Of a stretch of 64,000 bases of DNA, positions 55,468 to 64,000 are shown piece after piece. The notes below the pieces were generated by a model. It ran no database searches and was not told the DNA's origin. It saw only the letters and a list, made by a program, of their open reading frames with translations. The translations under genes and the position numbers were made by a program. Numbering within the stretch: position 1 is the stretch's first letter; each line of letters starts with the position of its first letter. Source of the DNA: Aestuariimicrobium kwangyangense DSM 21549 (GTDB taxonomy: Bacteria > Actinomycetota > Actinomycetes > Propionibacteriales > Propionibacteriaceae); assembly GCF_000421525.1 (NCBI RefSeq), contig NZ_ATXE01000001.1:1302001-1366000 (forward strand). Direction: 5' to 3'.

Positions 55468-56454
55468 TCACTGTGGGGTCACCAGCCAACTGGGATCGAC
55501 CAAGGTCTGCTCCCGCCAGGCCATGACGTGCAGGTGGCAGCCCGTCGACCAGCCGGTCGTCCCGACCAGTCCGACCTGCTGCCCCGCCTCGACCCGCTGG
55601 CCGACGGCGACGTTGACCGCGGCCAGATGCGCGTAGCCCGTGCGGGTGCCCCCATGGTCGACGATCACCCGATTGCCGTAGGCCACGTGACGTTCGGCCA
55701 CCAGCACGGTGCCGGCCAGCGCAGAGCGCGCCGGCGCCCCGCAGGGGGCGCCGATGTCGACCCCGTCGTGCAGCTTCCACACGTGCAGCACGGGGTGCAG
55801 GCGCATGCCGAAGCCCGAGGTCACCGGACCATCCGCCGGGCGGGTGCTGCCCCTGGCCAGCCACGGCAGGCCGACCGGCACGGGTGTCACCACCGCCTCC
55901 TCCGCCCACGCCGCCCCGTCCGTCTCCACCGGGCGAGGTGTCGCGCCCGCGGGCAACAGACGGACCTGATTCGGCCGCACCGGGGCGGGGGCGCCCCGAC
56001 TGTGGGACAGGGGGTCGAGGTAGGTCTCACCTTCGATGAGTCCCCAGTGCAGACCGTCGTGGCGGTCGACCACAGCTTGCACGCGACCGATCACCTGGCC
56101 TCGGCGGACGCGCTGACCCGCGCTCACCACGGCCTCCACCGGCTCGTAGGTGGTGCGCAGCCTGGTGGCGGGCTGATGGGTGATGGCGACGACGCCTCGG
56201 CCGGCGATCGTCCCTCGGAAGGAGACCACCCCATCGGCTGAGGCACGCACGGGTTCGCCCGCTGCGGCTGACAGGTCGACCCCCCGGTGCCCCGCGCCCC
56301 AGCGCTCACCGGGTGGGGCGAACCCTCGAGTGACCCGCCCCCCGACAGGGTGGTCCAGGTCGATCGCCGGTGCGGCAACCGCAGCGGAGCCGCCGGCGGC
56401 CCCCAGAAGGATGGCGGAGAGCAGGACGAGCACGATTCGATGACGGATTCCCAC
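55468..56454 (-). CDS. Secreted peptidase with two M23 (LytM) domains
   Basis: A 328-residue exported protein: signal peptide (about 1-27) followed by two M23 domains. The first has His56 and Asp60 ([17 protein letters not shown]) but LHWGL at residue 136 in place of HxH, so it may be inactive; this LHWG type is common beside actinobacterial rpsB. The second (about 215-325) has HDGVDIGAP (His229, Asp233), YAHL and the intact HLH at 307-309, so it is a likely zinc endopeptidase acting on peptidoglycan. GTG 56454 was chosen because the hydrophobic signal starts directly after it. The start site is less certain. Confidence 0.87.
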   Translation of the reverse strand: MGIRHRIVLVLLSAILLGAAGGSAAVAAPAIDLDHPVGGRVTRGFAPPGERWGAGHRGVDLSAAAGEPVRASADGVVSFRGTIAGRGVVAITHQPATRLRTTYEPVEAVVSAGQRVRRGQVIGRVQAVVDRHDGLHWGLIEGETYLDPLSHSRGAPAPVRPNQVRLLPAGATPRPVETDGAAWAEEAVVTPVPVGLPWLARGSTRPADGPVTSGFGMRLHPVLHVWKLHDGVDIGAPCGAPARSALAGTVLVAERHVAYGNRVIVDHGGTRTGYAHLAAVNVAVGQRVEAGQQVGLVGTTGWSTGCHLHVMAWREQTLVDPSWLVTPQ

Positions 56455-56764
56455 GCCCCAGTTGTGCCCATCGAGAGGCCAGACGTCCCGGTGGGACGAC
56501 CCGCCTGTGGACAACGCCCGGGGCTCGATCTGGGCTGTGGACAACCCCTCCTCGCCCGATTGGCGCACCCGACGGCCACGACCTAGAATGGCCGAGGCGA
56601 TCGGTGCCTCGGCACCGCTCGACTTCACGTGCAGACCACCAGTCCTGGCCGAGGTCCCCGCTCGCGGGGTGGCCGTTGCTGCTGCACCAGGCAGTGTCGA
56701 ACAGTTCGACACGGTGAAACCGAACCGGGCGCAGTCACCGCTGTGCCCACAGAAAGGACCGGCC
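56455..56764 (+). promoter_or_regulatory. rpsB promoter and long leader
   Basis: This 310-base gene-free region holds the rpsB promoter: TTGGCG (56560-56565), an 18-base spacer and TAGAAT (56584-56589). Transcription from about 56596 gives a leader of about 170 bases before the rpsB ATG, with AAGGA near its end. A leader this long may have regulatory structure, but I found no known RNA motif. The minus-strand peptidase promoter should also lie here; I could not place it. Confidence 0.55.
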
Positions 56765-57724
56765 ATGGCCGTCGTCACCACCCGCCAGCTGCTCGAGAGC
56801 GGCGTTCACTTCGGGCACCAGACCCGTCGTTGGAACCCGAAGATGAAGCGCTTCATCTTCACCGAGCGCAACGGCATCTACATCATCGACCTGCAGCAGT
56901 CGCTCACCTACATCGACAAGGCCTACGCCTTCGTGCGTGAGACCGTCGCCCGCGGCGGCCAGGTGCTGTTCATCGGCACCAAGAAGCAGGCCCAGGAGGC
57001 CATCGCCGAACAGGCGACCCGTGTGGGCATGCCCTACATCAACCAGCGTTGGCTGGGTGGCATGCTGACCAACTACCAGACCGTGATCAAGCGCGTGCAG
57101 CGCCTCAAGGAGCTCGAGGGCATGGACCTCGACACCCAGACCTCGGGTGGACTCACCAAGAAGGAGAACCTGGGCCTGAAGCGCGAGCGCGACAAGCTCT
57201 CGAAGACCCTCGGTGGCATCCGCGACATGGCCCGCACTCCTCAGGCGGTGTGGATCGTCGACACCAAGAAGGAACACCTGGCCGTCGACGAGGCTCGCAA
57301 GCTGCACATCCCCGTGATCGGCATCCTCGACACCAACTGTGACCCTGACGAGGTCGACTTCCCGATCCCCGGCAACGACGACGCGATCCGCTCGGTTGCG
57401 CTGCTCACCCGCATCATCGCCGACGCCGCCGCCGACGGCCTGATGGCGCGTTCGGGCCAGGGCGCCTCCGGTGAAGAGGCCGAGCCCATGCCCGACTGGG
57501 AGCGCGACCTGCTCGCCGGCGAGACCAACCGCGAGAGCTCGGTCGAGTCGCCCGCGCAGGCCGAGGTCGCGGACCCGCAGGCCGGTCAGCTGAACGCCGA
57601 CGTGGCCGAGGCTGCACCCGCTGAGGAGGCTTCCGCCGCAGACGAGGCTGCCGCCGCCGACGAGGCTCCTGCCGAGGAGACCCCCGCCGACGAGGCCGCC
57701 ACCGACGCTCCCGCCGAGGCCTGA
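56765..57724 (+). CDS. rpsB: 30S ribosomal protein S2
   Basis: S2 is a small-subunit ribosomal protein binding near S1. The 319-residue protein has [53 protein letters not shown] and the IDTN-type segment [24 protein letters not shown]. After about residue 230 it has an 85-residue acidic Ala/Glu-rich tail ([17 protein letters not shown]) of the kind seen in some actinobacteria. AAGGA precedes the ATG. tsf follows after 48 bases; an ACCGGT-TC-ACCGGT repeat lies in the gap. Confidence 0.97.
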   Translation: MAVVTTRQLLESGVHFGHQTRRWNPKMKRFIFTERNGIYIIDLQQSLTYIDKAYAFVRETVARGGQVLFIGTKKQAQEAIAEQATRVGMPYINQRWLGGMLTNYQTVIKRVQRLKELEGMDLDTQTSGGLTKKENLGLKRERDKLSKTLGGIRDMARTPQAVWIVDTKKEHLAVDEARKLHIPVIGILDTNCDPDEVDFPIPGNDDAIRSVALLTRIIADAAADGLMARSGQGASGEEAEPMPDWERDLLAGETNRESSVESPAQAEVADPQAGQLNADVAEAAPAEEASAADEAAAADEAPAEETPADEAATDAPAEA

Positions 57725-57772
57725 TCACACCGGTTCACCGGTACACCCACAACAGATAGGGACACATCGCAC

Positions 57773-58585
57773 ATGGCTATCACTGCCGCTGATGTCAAGA
57801 AGCTCCGCGACGCCACCGGCGCGGGCATGATGGACGCCAAGAAGGCCCTCACCGAGGCGGACGGCGATTTCGACAAGGCCATCGAGATCCTGCGTGTCTC
57901 GGGACAGGCGAAGGCTGCCAAGCGTTCCGACCGCGATGCCTCGAACGGGCTCGTTGCCGCCACCGGCACCACCCTCATCCAGCTCGCCTCCGAGACCGAC
58001 TTCGTGGCGAAGAACGAGGAGTTCGTCGCCCTGGCGAACCAGATCGTCGCCGCCGTCGACGCCGCCAAGGTGAACGGCAAGGAGGCGGCCGGTCAGGTCA
58101 AGCTGCCTTCCGGCCAGACCGTGGACGAGGCCGTGCAGGCCCTGGCCATCACCATCGGCGAGAAGCTCGAGTTGGCCGAGGCCGTGCACTTCGAGGGTGA
58201 CTCGCACATCTACCTGCACCGTCGTGCGGCCGACCTGCCCCCGCAGGTCGGGGTGATCGTGGAGTACACCGGCGATGAGGCCATCGCCCATGGTGTCGCC
58301 CTGCACATCGCCGCCATGAGCCCGGTCTACGTCACGCGTGACGAGGTGCCCGCCGAGACGGTCGAGAACGAGCGCCGTATCGCCGAGGCCACCGCTCGCG
58401 AGGAGGGCAAGCCCGAGGGCGCCCTGCCCAAGATCGTCGAGGGTCGCGTCAACGGCTACTTCAAGGACGTCGTCCTGGTCGATCAGGAGGCCACCGTGAC
58501 CGAGGACAAGAAGTCCATCGGCAACTACCTGCAGGAGAACGGCACGGGCGTCTCACGCTTCCGCCGTCTGGCTGCGGGCGCCTGA
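57773..58585 (+). CDS. tsf: Elongation factor Ts
   Basis: EF-Ts is the nucleotide-exchange factor of EF-Tu. The 270-residue protein has the N-terminal UBA-like domain (AADVKKLRDATGAGMMDAKKAL), the GTTLIQLASETDFVAKNEEF core with the TDFVAKN motif that contacts EF-Tu, and HIAAMSPVYVTRDEVP. The ATG is preceded by AGGGA. It follows rpsB and is ended by a strong hairpin, which matches the usual rpsB-tsf unit. Confidence 0.97.
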   Translation: MAITAADVKKLRDATGAGMMDAKKALTEADGDFDKAIEILRVSGQAKAAKRSDRDASNGLVAATGTTLIQLASETDFVAKNEEFVALANQIVAAVDAAKVNGKEAAGQVKLPSGQTVDEAVQALAITIGEKLELAEAVHFEGDSHIYLHRRAADLPPQVGVIVEYTGDEAIAHGVALHIAAMSPVYVTRDEVPAETVENERRIAEATAREEGKPEGALPKIVEGRVNGYFKDVVLVDQEATVTEDKKSIGNYLQENGTGVSRFRRLAAGA

Positions 58586-58604
58586 TCGTCCGCAGTTCCC
58601 GGTC

Positions 58605-58636
58605 CTGCCCCGCCCCCGCCCAGGGGAGCGGGGCAG
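58605..58636 (+). terminator. Terminator after tsf
   Basis: CTGCCCCGC-CCCC-GCCCA-GGGG-A-GCGGGGCAG: nine outer and four inner pairs, followed by CTCCGTTT. It separates rpsB-tsf from pyrH. Confidence 0.65.
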
Positions 58637-58667
58637 CTCCGTTTCTGCCGCGGCAGGCCACTCGCGC

Positions 58668-58673
58668 TAGGCT
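58668..58673 (+). promoter_or_regulatory. Probable -10 of the pyrH promoter
   Basis: TAGGCT about 54 bases before the pyrH ATG, after the tsf terminator. The leader contains AGGAG before pyrH. Confidence 0.45.
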
Positions 58674-58726
58674 GGTCGCCGCCTGCCGGACTGCATCCAC
58701 CTCTCCCGAGGTCAGCTAGGAGAACC

Positions 58727-59440
58727 ATGACCAACCCGTACAAGCGCGTGCTGCTGAAGCTCTCCGGAGAGGTCTTCGGCGGTGGCCAGTTGGGGGTCGA
58801 CCCACGGGTCGTCGCGTCCACGGCGCAGCAGATCGCCGAGGTGGTCAAGTCCGGCGTCCAGGTCGCGATCGTGGTCGGGGGCGGCAACTTCTTCCGCGGC
58901 GCCGAACTGCAGCAGCTGGGTATGGAGCGCGACCGCGCCGACTACATGGGCATGCTCGGCACCGTGATGAACTGCCTCGCACTGCAGGACTACTGCGAGA
59001 AGGCCGGCATCGACACCCGCGTGCAGACCGCGATCACCATGGGTCAGGTGGCCGAGCCCTACATCCCTCGCCGCGCCGAACGCCATCTCGAGAAGGGTCG
59101 CGTGGTCATCTTCGGTGCGGGTTCCGGTATGCCCTACTTCTCCACCGACACGGTGGCCGCCCAGCGCGCCCTCGAGATCGGGGCCGACGTCCTGCTGATG
59201 GGCAAGCAGGGCGTCGACGGTGTCTACGACTCCGACCCGAAGACCAACCCCGATGCGGTCCGGTTCACTGACCTGAGCTTCGACGACTACCTCAGTCGAA
59301 ACCTGAAGGTGGCCGACGCCACGGCCATCAGCCTCGCCCGCGACAACGGCCTCGAGATGATCTTCTTCAACCTCGACGTGCCCGGGAACATCGCCCGCGC
59401 CGTTGCCGGCGAGAACATCGGCACCGTCGTCCACCGCTGA
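58727..59440 (+). CDS. pyrH: UMP kinase
   Basis: Phosphorylates UMP to UDP in pyrimidine synthesis. The 237-residue amino-acid-kinase-fold protein has [47 protein letters not shown] and [21 protein letters not shown], all typical of bacterial hexameric PyrH. Shine-Dalgarno AGGAG precedes the ATG by six bases. frr follows after 47 bases on the same strand. Confidence 0.97.
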   Translation: MTNPYKRVLLKLSGEVFGGGQLGVDPRVVASTAQQIAEVVKSGVQVAIVVGGGNFFRGAELQQLGMERDRADYMGMLGTVMNCLALQDYCEKAGIDTRVQTAITMGQVAEPYIPRRAERHLEKGRVVIFGAGSGMPYFSTDTVAAQRALEIGADVLLMGKQGVDGVYDSDPKTNPDAVRFTDLSFDDYLSRNLKVADATAISLARDNGLEMIFFNLDVPGNIARAVAGENIGTVVHR

Positions 59441-59487
59441 CCGAATCGGCCTTTCAACCTCTAGCCACCGCAACGAAGGAAGCTGAC

Positions 59488-60045
59488 GTGATCGCTGACA
59501 TCCACAAGGACGCCGAGCAGAAGATGGACTCGGCCATCGAGTTCGCTCGTGACGAGTTCGGTGCCATCCGCACCGGGCGCGCCCACCCGTCCATGTTCAA
59601 CAAGCTGATGGCCGACTACTACGGCGCCCCCACCCCTCTGCAGCAGCTGGCCACCTTCCAGGTGCCCGAGGCGCGGGTGGTGCTGATCACTCCCTACGAT
59701 CGCTCCGCCATGAACGCCATCGAGCGGGCCATCCGCGACTCCGACCTGGGCGCCAACCCCTCGAACGACGGCAACATGATCCGCCTCGTGCTGCCCTCCC
59801 TGACCGAGGAGCGACGCAAGGAATACATCAAGATGGCGCGCAACAAGGCCGAGGAGGCCCGGGTCTCGGTGCGCAACGTGCGTCGCAGCGCCATGGACCA
59901 GGTGAAGAAGTTGGTCAAGGACAAGGAGATCGGCGAGGACGAGGCCAGCCGGGCCGAGAAGGCCCTCGACGAGGTCACCAAGAAGCACACCGACCAGATC
60001 GACGACCTGCTCAAGAGCAAGGAAGCCGAGCTGCTCGAGGTCTGA
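59488..60045 (+). CDS. frr: Ribosome recycling factor
   Basis: RRF, with EF-G, splits post-termination ribosomes. The 185-residue protein has the family motifs [32 protein letters not shown] and [34 protein letters not shown], and a C-terminal helix that ends with [12 protein letters not shown]. The GTG start is preceded by GAAGGA. A small hairpin follows. Confidence 0.97.
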   Translation: MIADIHKDAEQKMDSAIEFARDEFGAIRTGRAHPSMFNKLMADYYGAPTPLQQLATFQVPEARVVLITPYDRSAMNAIERAIRDSDLGANPSNDGNMIRLVLPSLTEERRKEYIKMARNKAEEARVSVRNVRRSAMDQVKKLVKDKEIGEDEASRAEKALDEVTKKHTDQIDDLLKSKEAELLEV

Positions 60046-60046
60046 G

Positions 60047-60065
60047 CCGAGCCCTGTGCTCGGTT
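60047..60065 (+). terminator. Weak hairpin after frr
   Basis: CCGAGC-CCTGT-GCTCGG-TT, six pairs one base after the frr stop. Likely a partial terminator before cdsA. Confidence 0.4.
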
Positions 60066-60090
60066 CGGCCCGTCAGCGACCCGGTTACCC

Positions 60091-60972
60091 ATGACTCACG
60101 TGACGCCGACGTCAGCGGCAACCCCCACACCCCACAGTCGGGCTGGCCGCAACCTGCCCTCAGCCATCGGCGTGGGCGTTGCCCTGTCGGGCGCCGCCCT
60201 GATCACCCTGCGTTGGTTCCACTGGGGGTTCGTGGGCATCACGGCCCTCGCGCTCGCGCTGGGTGCGGTCGAGGTGAACCGGGCGATGTCGCGGATCGGG
60301 ATGACGGCTGCGGTCAAGCCGATCGTCGCGGCCGCCTTCCTGATCCCGCTGGGCAGCTACTGGGCCGCCAGGCACCCGGAGAGCGGCTTGAGTTCCAATG
60401 CGCTGTTGTTGGCGATGCTGGCCCTGACGGTGCTGGTGGCCCTGGTGTGGAGACTGCCGGGTGGGCCGCAGGGCTTCGTCAAGGACGCCGCCGCTTCGGT
60501 CTTCATCATCGGCTACCTGCCGCTGCTCGGCTCGGCCGTGGCGCTGATGCTGGCCGGTGACCTGGGTGCCCAGCGCATCGTTGCCTTCCTGTTCTGCGTG
60601 ATCGCGAACGACACGGGCGGCTACCTGTTCGGGGTGCTCTTCGGACGCACCCCGATGGCGCCCACCATCAGCCCCAAGAAGACCTGGGAGGGGTTCGCGG
60701 GGTCGGTGATCTCCGGCGTGGCGGTGGGCGTGCTGATGGCGACGTGGTTGCTGCACGTCGACTGGTGGGTGGGGGTGGTGCTCGGGGTGACGATGGTGGC
60801 CTTCGGTACGGCCGGCGACCTGATCGAGTCGATGATCAAGCGCGACGTGGGCATCAAGGACATGTCGAGCTTCCTCCCCGGCCATGGTGGCATCATGGAC
60901 CGTCTCGATTCCTTGTTGGTCGCCGCCCCGGTGGCCTGGCTCGTGATGTACCTGTTCGTGCCGGGAGGCTGA
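60091..60972 (+). CDS. cdsA: Phosphatidate cytidylyltransferase
   Basis: Makes CDP-diacylglycerol from phosphatidic acid and CTP at the membrane, the branch point of phospholipid synthesis. The 293-residue protein has about seven hydrophobic segments and the CDS signature [20 protein letters not shown], continuing GIMDRLDS, near residue 250-277; [14 protein letters not shown] is another family motif. I used ATG 60091; GTG 60100 is an alternative start. rlmN begins two bases after its stop. Confidence 0.94.
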   Translation: MTHVTPTSAATPTPHSRAGRNLPSAIGVGVALSGAALITLRWFHWGFVGITALALALGAVEVNRAMSRIGMTAAVKPIVAAAFLIPLGSYWAARHPESGLSSNALLLAMLALTVLVALVWRLPGGPQGFVKDAAASVFIIGYLPLLGSAVALMLAGDLGAQRIVAFLFCVIANDTGGYLFGVLFGRTPMAPTISPKKTWEGFAGSVISGVAVGVLMATWLLHVDWWVGVVLGVTMVAFGTAGDLIESMIKRDVGIKDMSSFLPGHGGIMDRLDSLLVAAPVAWLVMYLFVPGG

Positions 60973-60973
60973 C

Positions 60974-62218
60974 GTGACCGATCTCGACCGTGATGTGGAC
61001 GCCGTCGTGCCCGACGAACGCAACCGGGCTCGTCCGGGTCGCAACCATGCCGCCCCGCCTCTGCCCGCGGAACCCCTGGCGGAACCGGGCAAGGCGCTTC
61101 CGCTGGTCTTCACCGCCCCGAAGAGGAACAAGCCGGCCCGGCACTGGATCGACCTGACCGCCGACGAGCGCACCCAGGCTGTGGTGGACCGAGGGCACAA
61201 GCCGTTCCGCGCCAAGCAGCTCAATCACCAGCTGTTCGAGAAGCACAACACCGACCCGGCCGCCTGGACCGAGATCCCCGCCGCCGCGCGGGACCAACTC
61301 GCTGCCGACCTGTTCCCCTCACTCCTGACCGAGGTCAGCACCCAGACCGCCGACCAGGGCGCCACCGTCAAGACCCTGTGGCGCCTCCACGACGGGTCGT
61401 TGGTCGAGTCGGTGCTGATGCGCTACGCCGCCACCGACACCTCGTCCGGTCGCTCCACCCTGTGCGTGTCCTCGCAGGCCGGTTGTGGCATGGCCTGCCC
61501 GTTCTGCGCCACCGGTCAGGGTGGGTTGCAGCGCAACATGTCGAGCGGCGAGATCGTGGCCCAGGTGATCGACGCCGCCGGGCGCCTCGGCCGCGGAGAG
61601 GTGACCGGCGGGCCAGGGCGACTCAACAACGCCGTGTTCATGGGCATGGGGGAGCCGCTGGCCAACTACAAGGCCGTGATGGGGGCCGTCCGCACCATGA
61701 CCACCCCCGGTCCCGATGGCCTGGGCATGAGTGCCCGCGGGGTGACCGTCTCGACGGTCGGCCTCGTGCCCCGCATCCACCAGCTCGGCGACGAGGGCAT
61801 CCCCGTGACCCTGGCCCTGTCGCTCCACGCACCCGACGACGAGCTCCGCGACGAACTGGTGCCGATCAACACGCGCTGGAAGGTCGACGAGGTGGTGGAC
61901 GCCGCGTGGGACTACGCCCGACGCACCAAGCGCCGCGTCAGCATCGAGTACATCCTGATCAAGGACATCAACGACCAGGCCAGCCGGGCCGACCTGCTCG
62001 CCCAGGTGCTGAAGAAGCGGGGCGACTGGTCGTGGGCGCACGTGAACCTGATCCCGCTCAACCCGACTCCCGGGTCGAAGTGGACCGCCAGCCGCAAGTC
62101 GGACGAGCGCGAGTTCGTCCGCCGGTTGGAGGCGCGAGGGGTGCCCGTGACGGTGCGTGACACCCGGGGCCGCGAGATCGACGGCGCCTGCGGGCAGCTG
62201 GCGGCCAGTCAGCGCTGA
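60974..62218 (+). CDS. rlmN: 23S rRNA/tRNA adenine C2-methyltransferase RlmN
   Basis: A radical SAM enzyme that methylates C2 of A2503 in 23S rRNA and A37 in some tRNAs. The 414-residue protein has the cluster motif [14 protein letters not shown] with the C-x3-C-x2-C pattern, [14 protein letters not shown], and the catalytic C-terminal Cys in the GACGQL ending. The first about 50 residues are a variable extension. GGAGG lies before the GTG at 60974. It converges on the NUDIX gene. Confidence 0.95.
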   Translation: MTDLDRDVDAVVPDERNRARPGRNHAAPPLPAEPLAEPGKALPLVFTAPKRNKPARHWIDLTADERTQAVVDRGHKPFRAKQLNHQLFEKHNTDPAAWTEIPAAARDQLAADLFPSLLTEVSTQTADQGATVKTLWRLHDGSLVESVLMRYAATDTSSGRSTLCVSSQAGCGMACPFCATGQGGLQRNMSSGEIVAQVIDAAGRLGRGEVTGGPGRLNNAVFMGMGEPLANYKAVMGAVRTMTTPGPDGLGMSARGVTVSTVGLVPRIHQLGDEGIPVTLALSLHAPDDELRDELVPINTRWKVDEVVDAAWDYARRTKRRVSIEYILIKDINDQASRADLLAQVLKKRGDWSWAHVNLIPLNPTPGSKWTASRKSDEREFVRRLEARGVPVTVRDTRGREIDGACGQLAASQR

Positions 62219-62236
62219 GCCTGCGGCGGCCCGTCA

Positions 62237-62785
62237 TCAGGTGAGGGAGGCGCGGGCGCGCTCCACCAGCCGGGCCAGGTGGCGGACTTCGTCTGCCGCG
62301 TCGTCCAGGTGGAACCAGGCGACGTCGGTGGATTCCTCCGAGACGGTTGGCACGGCATCCCCCGGCACCAGCGTGGCGTAGCGCACGTCCAGGTGCTCCT
62401 GGCAGACGCCGAACGAGCCCACCAACAGGTGCGCGTCGAGTTCAACGGGCACCAGCGGCCTCTCGAGCACGAGCCCTGACTCCTCCGACCCCTCCCGGCG
62501 GGCGGCGGCCTCCAGTGAGGGATCCTCCTCCTCGAGGTGGCCGCCGAACTGCAGCCACTGGCGGGCCCGCCGGTGGTGGGTGAGCAGCACCTTCTCGAGG
62601 GTGTCGTCGAGCACCAGCACCGAAGCGGTCAGGTGGGCGGGCAGGACGCCCTTGACGAGGGCTCGCTGCCCTTCACTCGCCAGCAGGGCGAGGTAGCGGG
62701 TGCGCAGCTGTTCCTGCTCCAGGTCGCCCCTCGGCCAGTCCTCCAGCGCTCGCACCACGTCTGTGGTCACCGTCGCCCAGCTCAT
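62237..62785 (-). CDS. NUDIX hydrolase
   Basis: A 182-residue NUDIX enzyme that cleaves a nucleoside-diphosphate-linked substrate. The NUDIX box reads FGGHLEEEDPSLEAAARREG then SEESGL, keeping the REGSEES core with Glu metal ligands. An N-terminal helical region (about 1-45) precedes VLVLDDTLEKVLLTHHRR. The substrate is unknown. ATG 62785 overlaps the LOG-family gene's stop (ATGA), so they are coupled. Confidence 0.9.
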   Translation of the reverse strand: MSWATVTTDVVRALEDWPRGDLEQEQLRTRYLALLASEGQRALVKGVLPAHLTASVLVLDDTLEKVLLTHHRRARQWLQFGGHLEEEDPSLEAAARREGSEESGLVLERPLVPVELDAHLLVGSFGVCQEHLDVRYATLVPGDAVPTVSEESTDVAWFHLDDAADEVRHLARLVERARASLT

Positions 62786-63924
62786 CCGTGATCCTTTCCC
62801 AGCAGCACCTCGGCCGCCTCCTCGATGGTGTCGACCAGATGGATGTGGCCCCCCATGGCCCGACCGTCCCCCAGCGACTGGAGCAGGGGCCACGCCGGCA
62901 GGGTCCTGGTCCAGTGTTCGACGCCGACGAGAACCATTGGTGAGGGCCGGGTCTCGTCGGCCGCGTAGTAGTTCCCGGTGGCGGCCTGGAAGATCTCCTG
63001 CACGGTGCCCGCTGCACCCTCGAGGTAGATGAGACCGCGCCGGCAGTGGGCGAGCAGCGTGTCCTCGCGCAGGGCGTTGGAGAAGAACTTCGCGATGTGG
63101 CTGGCGAAGGGGTTGGGCGGCTCGTGTCCGTAGAACCAGGTGGGCACGCCGATGCTCGTGCCGGTCGCGTCGAACCGCTCCCGCACCTCGAATGCCGCGC
63201 GCGCCCACGCGGTGATGCCCTGCCCGCCTTCGGCACGGGGGCGGAAACTGGGCACCCTTCCCAGGTCGTCCACGGCCGCGTCGATCCGGTCGTGCGGGAC
63301 GGGGTCACCGTTGGTGATCAGCGAGGCACCCAGGTTGGCGGCCTCCATCGCGCCGGGTCCACCGCCGGTGAGCACCGTCAGACCCGCCCGGGTGAGTTCG
63401 GCCGCCAGATGGGCTGCCGCACGATAGGACCCGGACCCGCGTTCGGAGGCGTGCCCACCCATGATCCCCAGAGTGTTGGCGGGGGAGAGGGTCGCCTCGA
63501 GTTCGTTCAGTGCGTCAGAGATCGCGTGGTCGTGCAGCGACATCGCCAGCGTGTTCGCCAGCGCTTCAGCGGCGGGACGCTGCTGCCACGCGTACACGAG
63601 GGCATCGGGGGTACGTGAGTAGTGCTCCTGCAGCCCGGAGTAGAGCTCCTCGGGGGTGTACAGGGCCCCCCGATAGGGGCGAAACGGCAGCCGGGGCAGC
63701 TCGGGGAAGACCAGCGCGCCCCTGGCCCGCAGGTCGGCGTCGGCCTCGGGGGTGAGCTGGCAACCGAGGAACACGGCGTGGTTGACGGGGCGCTCCGACA
63801 GCTGCTGGGTTCGCTCGCGCAGGTCGATGCCCTGCAGGGCGACGCGGCTCAGGCCTCGGGGAGGCGTGGCCGCAAGCCAGCTGTCGAAGTCGTCCACGGA
63901 CTGCAGTTCCACCAGATGGGGCAT
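62782..63924 (-). CDS. LOG family protein (lysine decarboxylase-like Rossmann fold)
   Basis: A 380-residue LOG-type protein. LOG enzymes release cytokinin bases from riboside monophosphates and many bacterial members are nucleotide phosphoribohydrolases. The phosphate-binding TGGGPGAMEAANLGA and GAAGTVQEIFQAA (counterpart of the PGGxGTxxE motif, with EGAAGTVQE) are clear. The first about 150 residues are a longer N-terminal domain beyond the usual LOG length. ATG 63924 lies six bases after TAGGGT. It is coupled to the NUDIX gene downstream. Confidence 0.88.
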   Translation of the reverse strand: MPHLVELQSVDDFDSWLAATPPRGLSRVALQGIDLRERTQQLSERPVNHAVFLGCQLTPEADADLRARGALVFPELPRLPFRPYRGALYTPEELYSGLQEHYSRTPDALVYAWQQRPAAEALANTLAMSLHDHAISDALNELEATLSPANTLGIMGGHASERGSGSYRAAAHLAAELTRAGLTVLTGGGPGAMEAANLGASLITNGDPVPHDRIDAAVDDLGRVPSFRPRAEGGQGITAWARAAFEVRERFDATGTSIGVPTWFYGHEPPNPFASHIAKFFSNALREDTLLAHCRRGLIYLEGAAGTVQEIFQAATGNYYAADETRPSPMVLVGVEHWTRTLPAWPLLQSLGDGRAMGGHIHLVDTIEEAAEVLLGKDHG

Positions 63925-63930
63925 GGCGCC

Positions 63931-63936
63931 ACCCTA
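63931..63936 (-). promoter_or_regulatory. -10 element for leaderless LOG-NUDIX mRNA
   Basis: TAGGGT on the minus strand, six bases before the ATG at 63924. Confidence 0.6.
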
Positions 63937-64000
63937 GTCAGCCGGTCGGGCGGTCACCCCGGGACCGCTCGAGCGGACGGCAACCCGGCCCCGGGGCATG

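Overview
The window is a high-GC, gene-dense chromosomal segment of an actinobacterium. RbpA, WhiA, OpcA, a SufR-led suf operon, a DUF3099 protein, GRRT-type RapZ and an acidic-tailed ribosomal protein S2 all point to Actinomycetota. The gap-pgk-tpiA-secG-rbpA order and the fabG-fabI-Mur ligase group suggest Propionibacteriaceae; this family-level placement is inference. I see no rRNA, tRNA, CRISPR array, insertion sequence or prophage.

Layout: (1) 1-11.4 kb: a truncated lipoprotein, a histidine phosphatase and an ABM-domain protein on the minus strand, then uvrC-rapZ-yvcK-whiA, gap, pgk-tpiA, secG, rbpA and a methyltransferase. (2) 11.4-22.3 kb: the pentose phosphate operon tal-zwf-opcA-pgl (minus; no transketolase beside it), a divergent Xi-class glutathione-transferase-like gene, and the heme A genes ctaB and ctaA separated by a secreted FG-GAP repeat protein and followed by an ABC-2 exporter. 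(3) 22.4-29.2 kb: the Fe-S operon sufR-sufB-sufD-Rieske ferredoxin-sufC-sufS-sufU-sufT. (4) 29.2-37.1 kb: a polytopic membrane protein, an ABC-F protein, an HTH protein with a lysine-rich tail coupled to an ABC exporter, an atypical SDR, SURF1 and DUF3099. (5) 37.2-45.9 kb: fabG-fabI plus a CphA-like Mur ligase lacking the ATP-grasp domain, convergent with cyanophycinase - cyanophycin synthetase - membrane protein - alpha/beta hydrolase. (6) 46-56.5 kb: an ABC ATPase, NfeD, an SPFH protein, an SBF symporter, a SPOUT methyltransferase, peptide deformylase, an amidohydrolase, a beta-propeller lactonase, XerC and a double-M23 peptidase. (7) 56.6-64 kb: rpsB-tsf, pyrH-frr, cdsA-rlmN, NUDIX and LOG proteins.

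Functionally the segment joins glycolysis and the pentose phosphate pathway, Fe-S and heme cofactor supply for aerobic respiration (ctaA, ctaB, surf1, suf), type II fatty acid synthesis, translation, and a nitrogen-storage polymer locus. The most distinctive parts are the extended cyanophycin locus with its ATP-grasp-less paralogue, and a repeated promoter layout. At nineteen gene starts an ANNNT-type -10 hexamer (usually TAGNNT) lies 6-7 nt before the ATG or GTG, which suggests widespread leaderless transcription.
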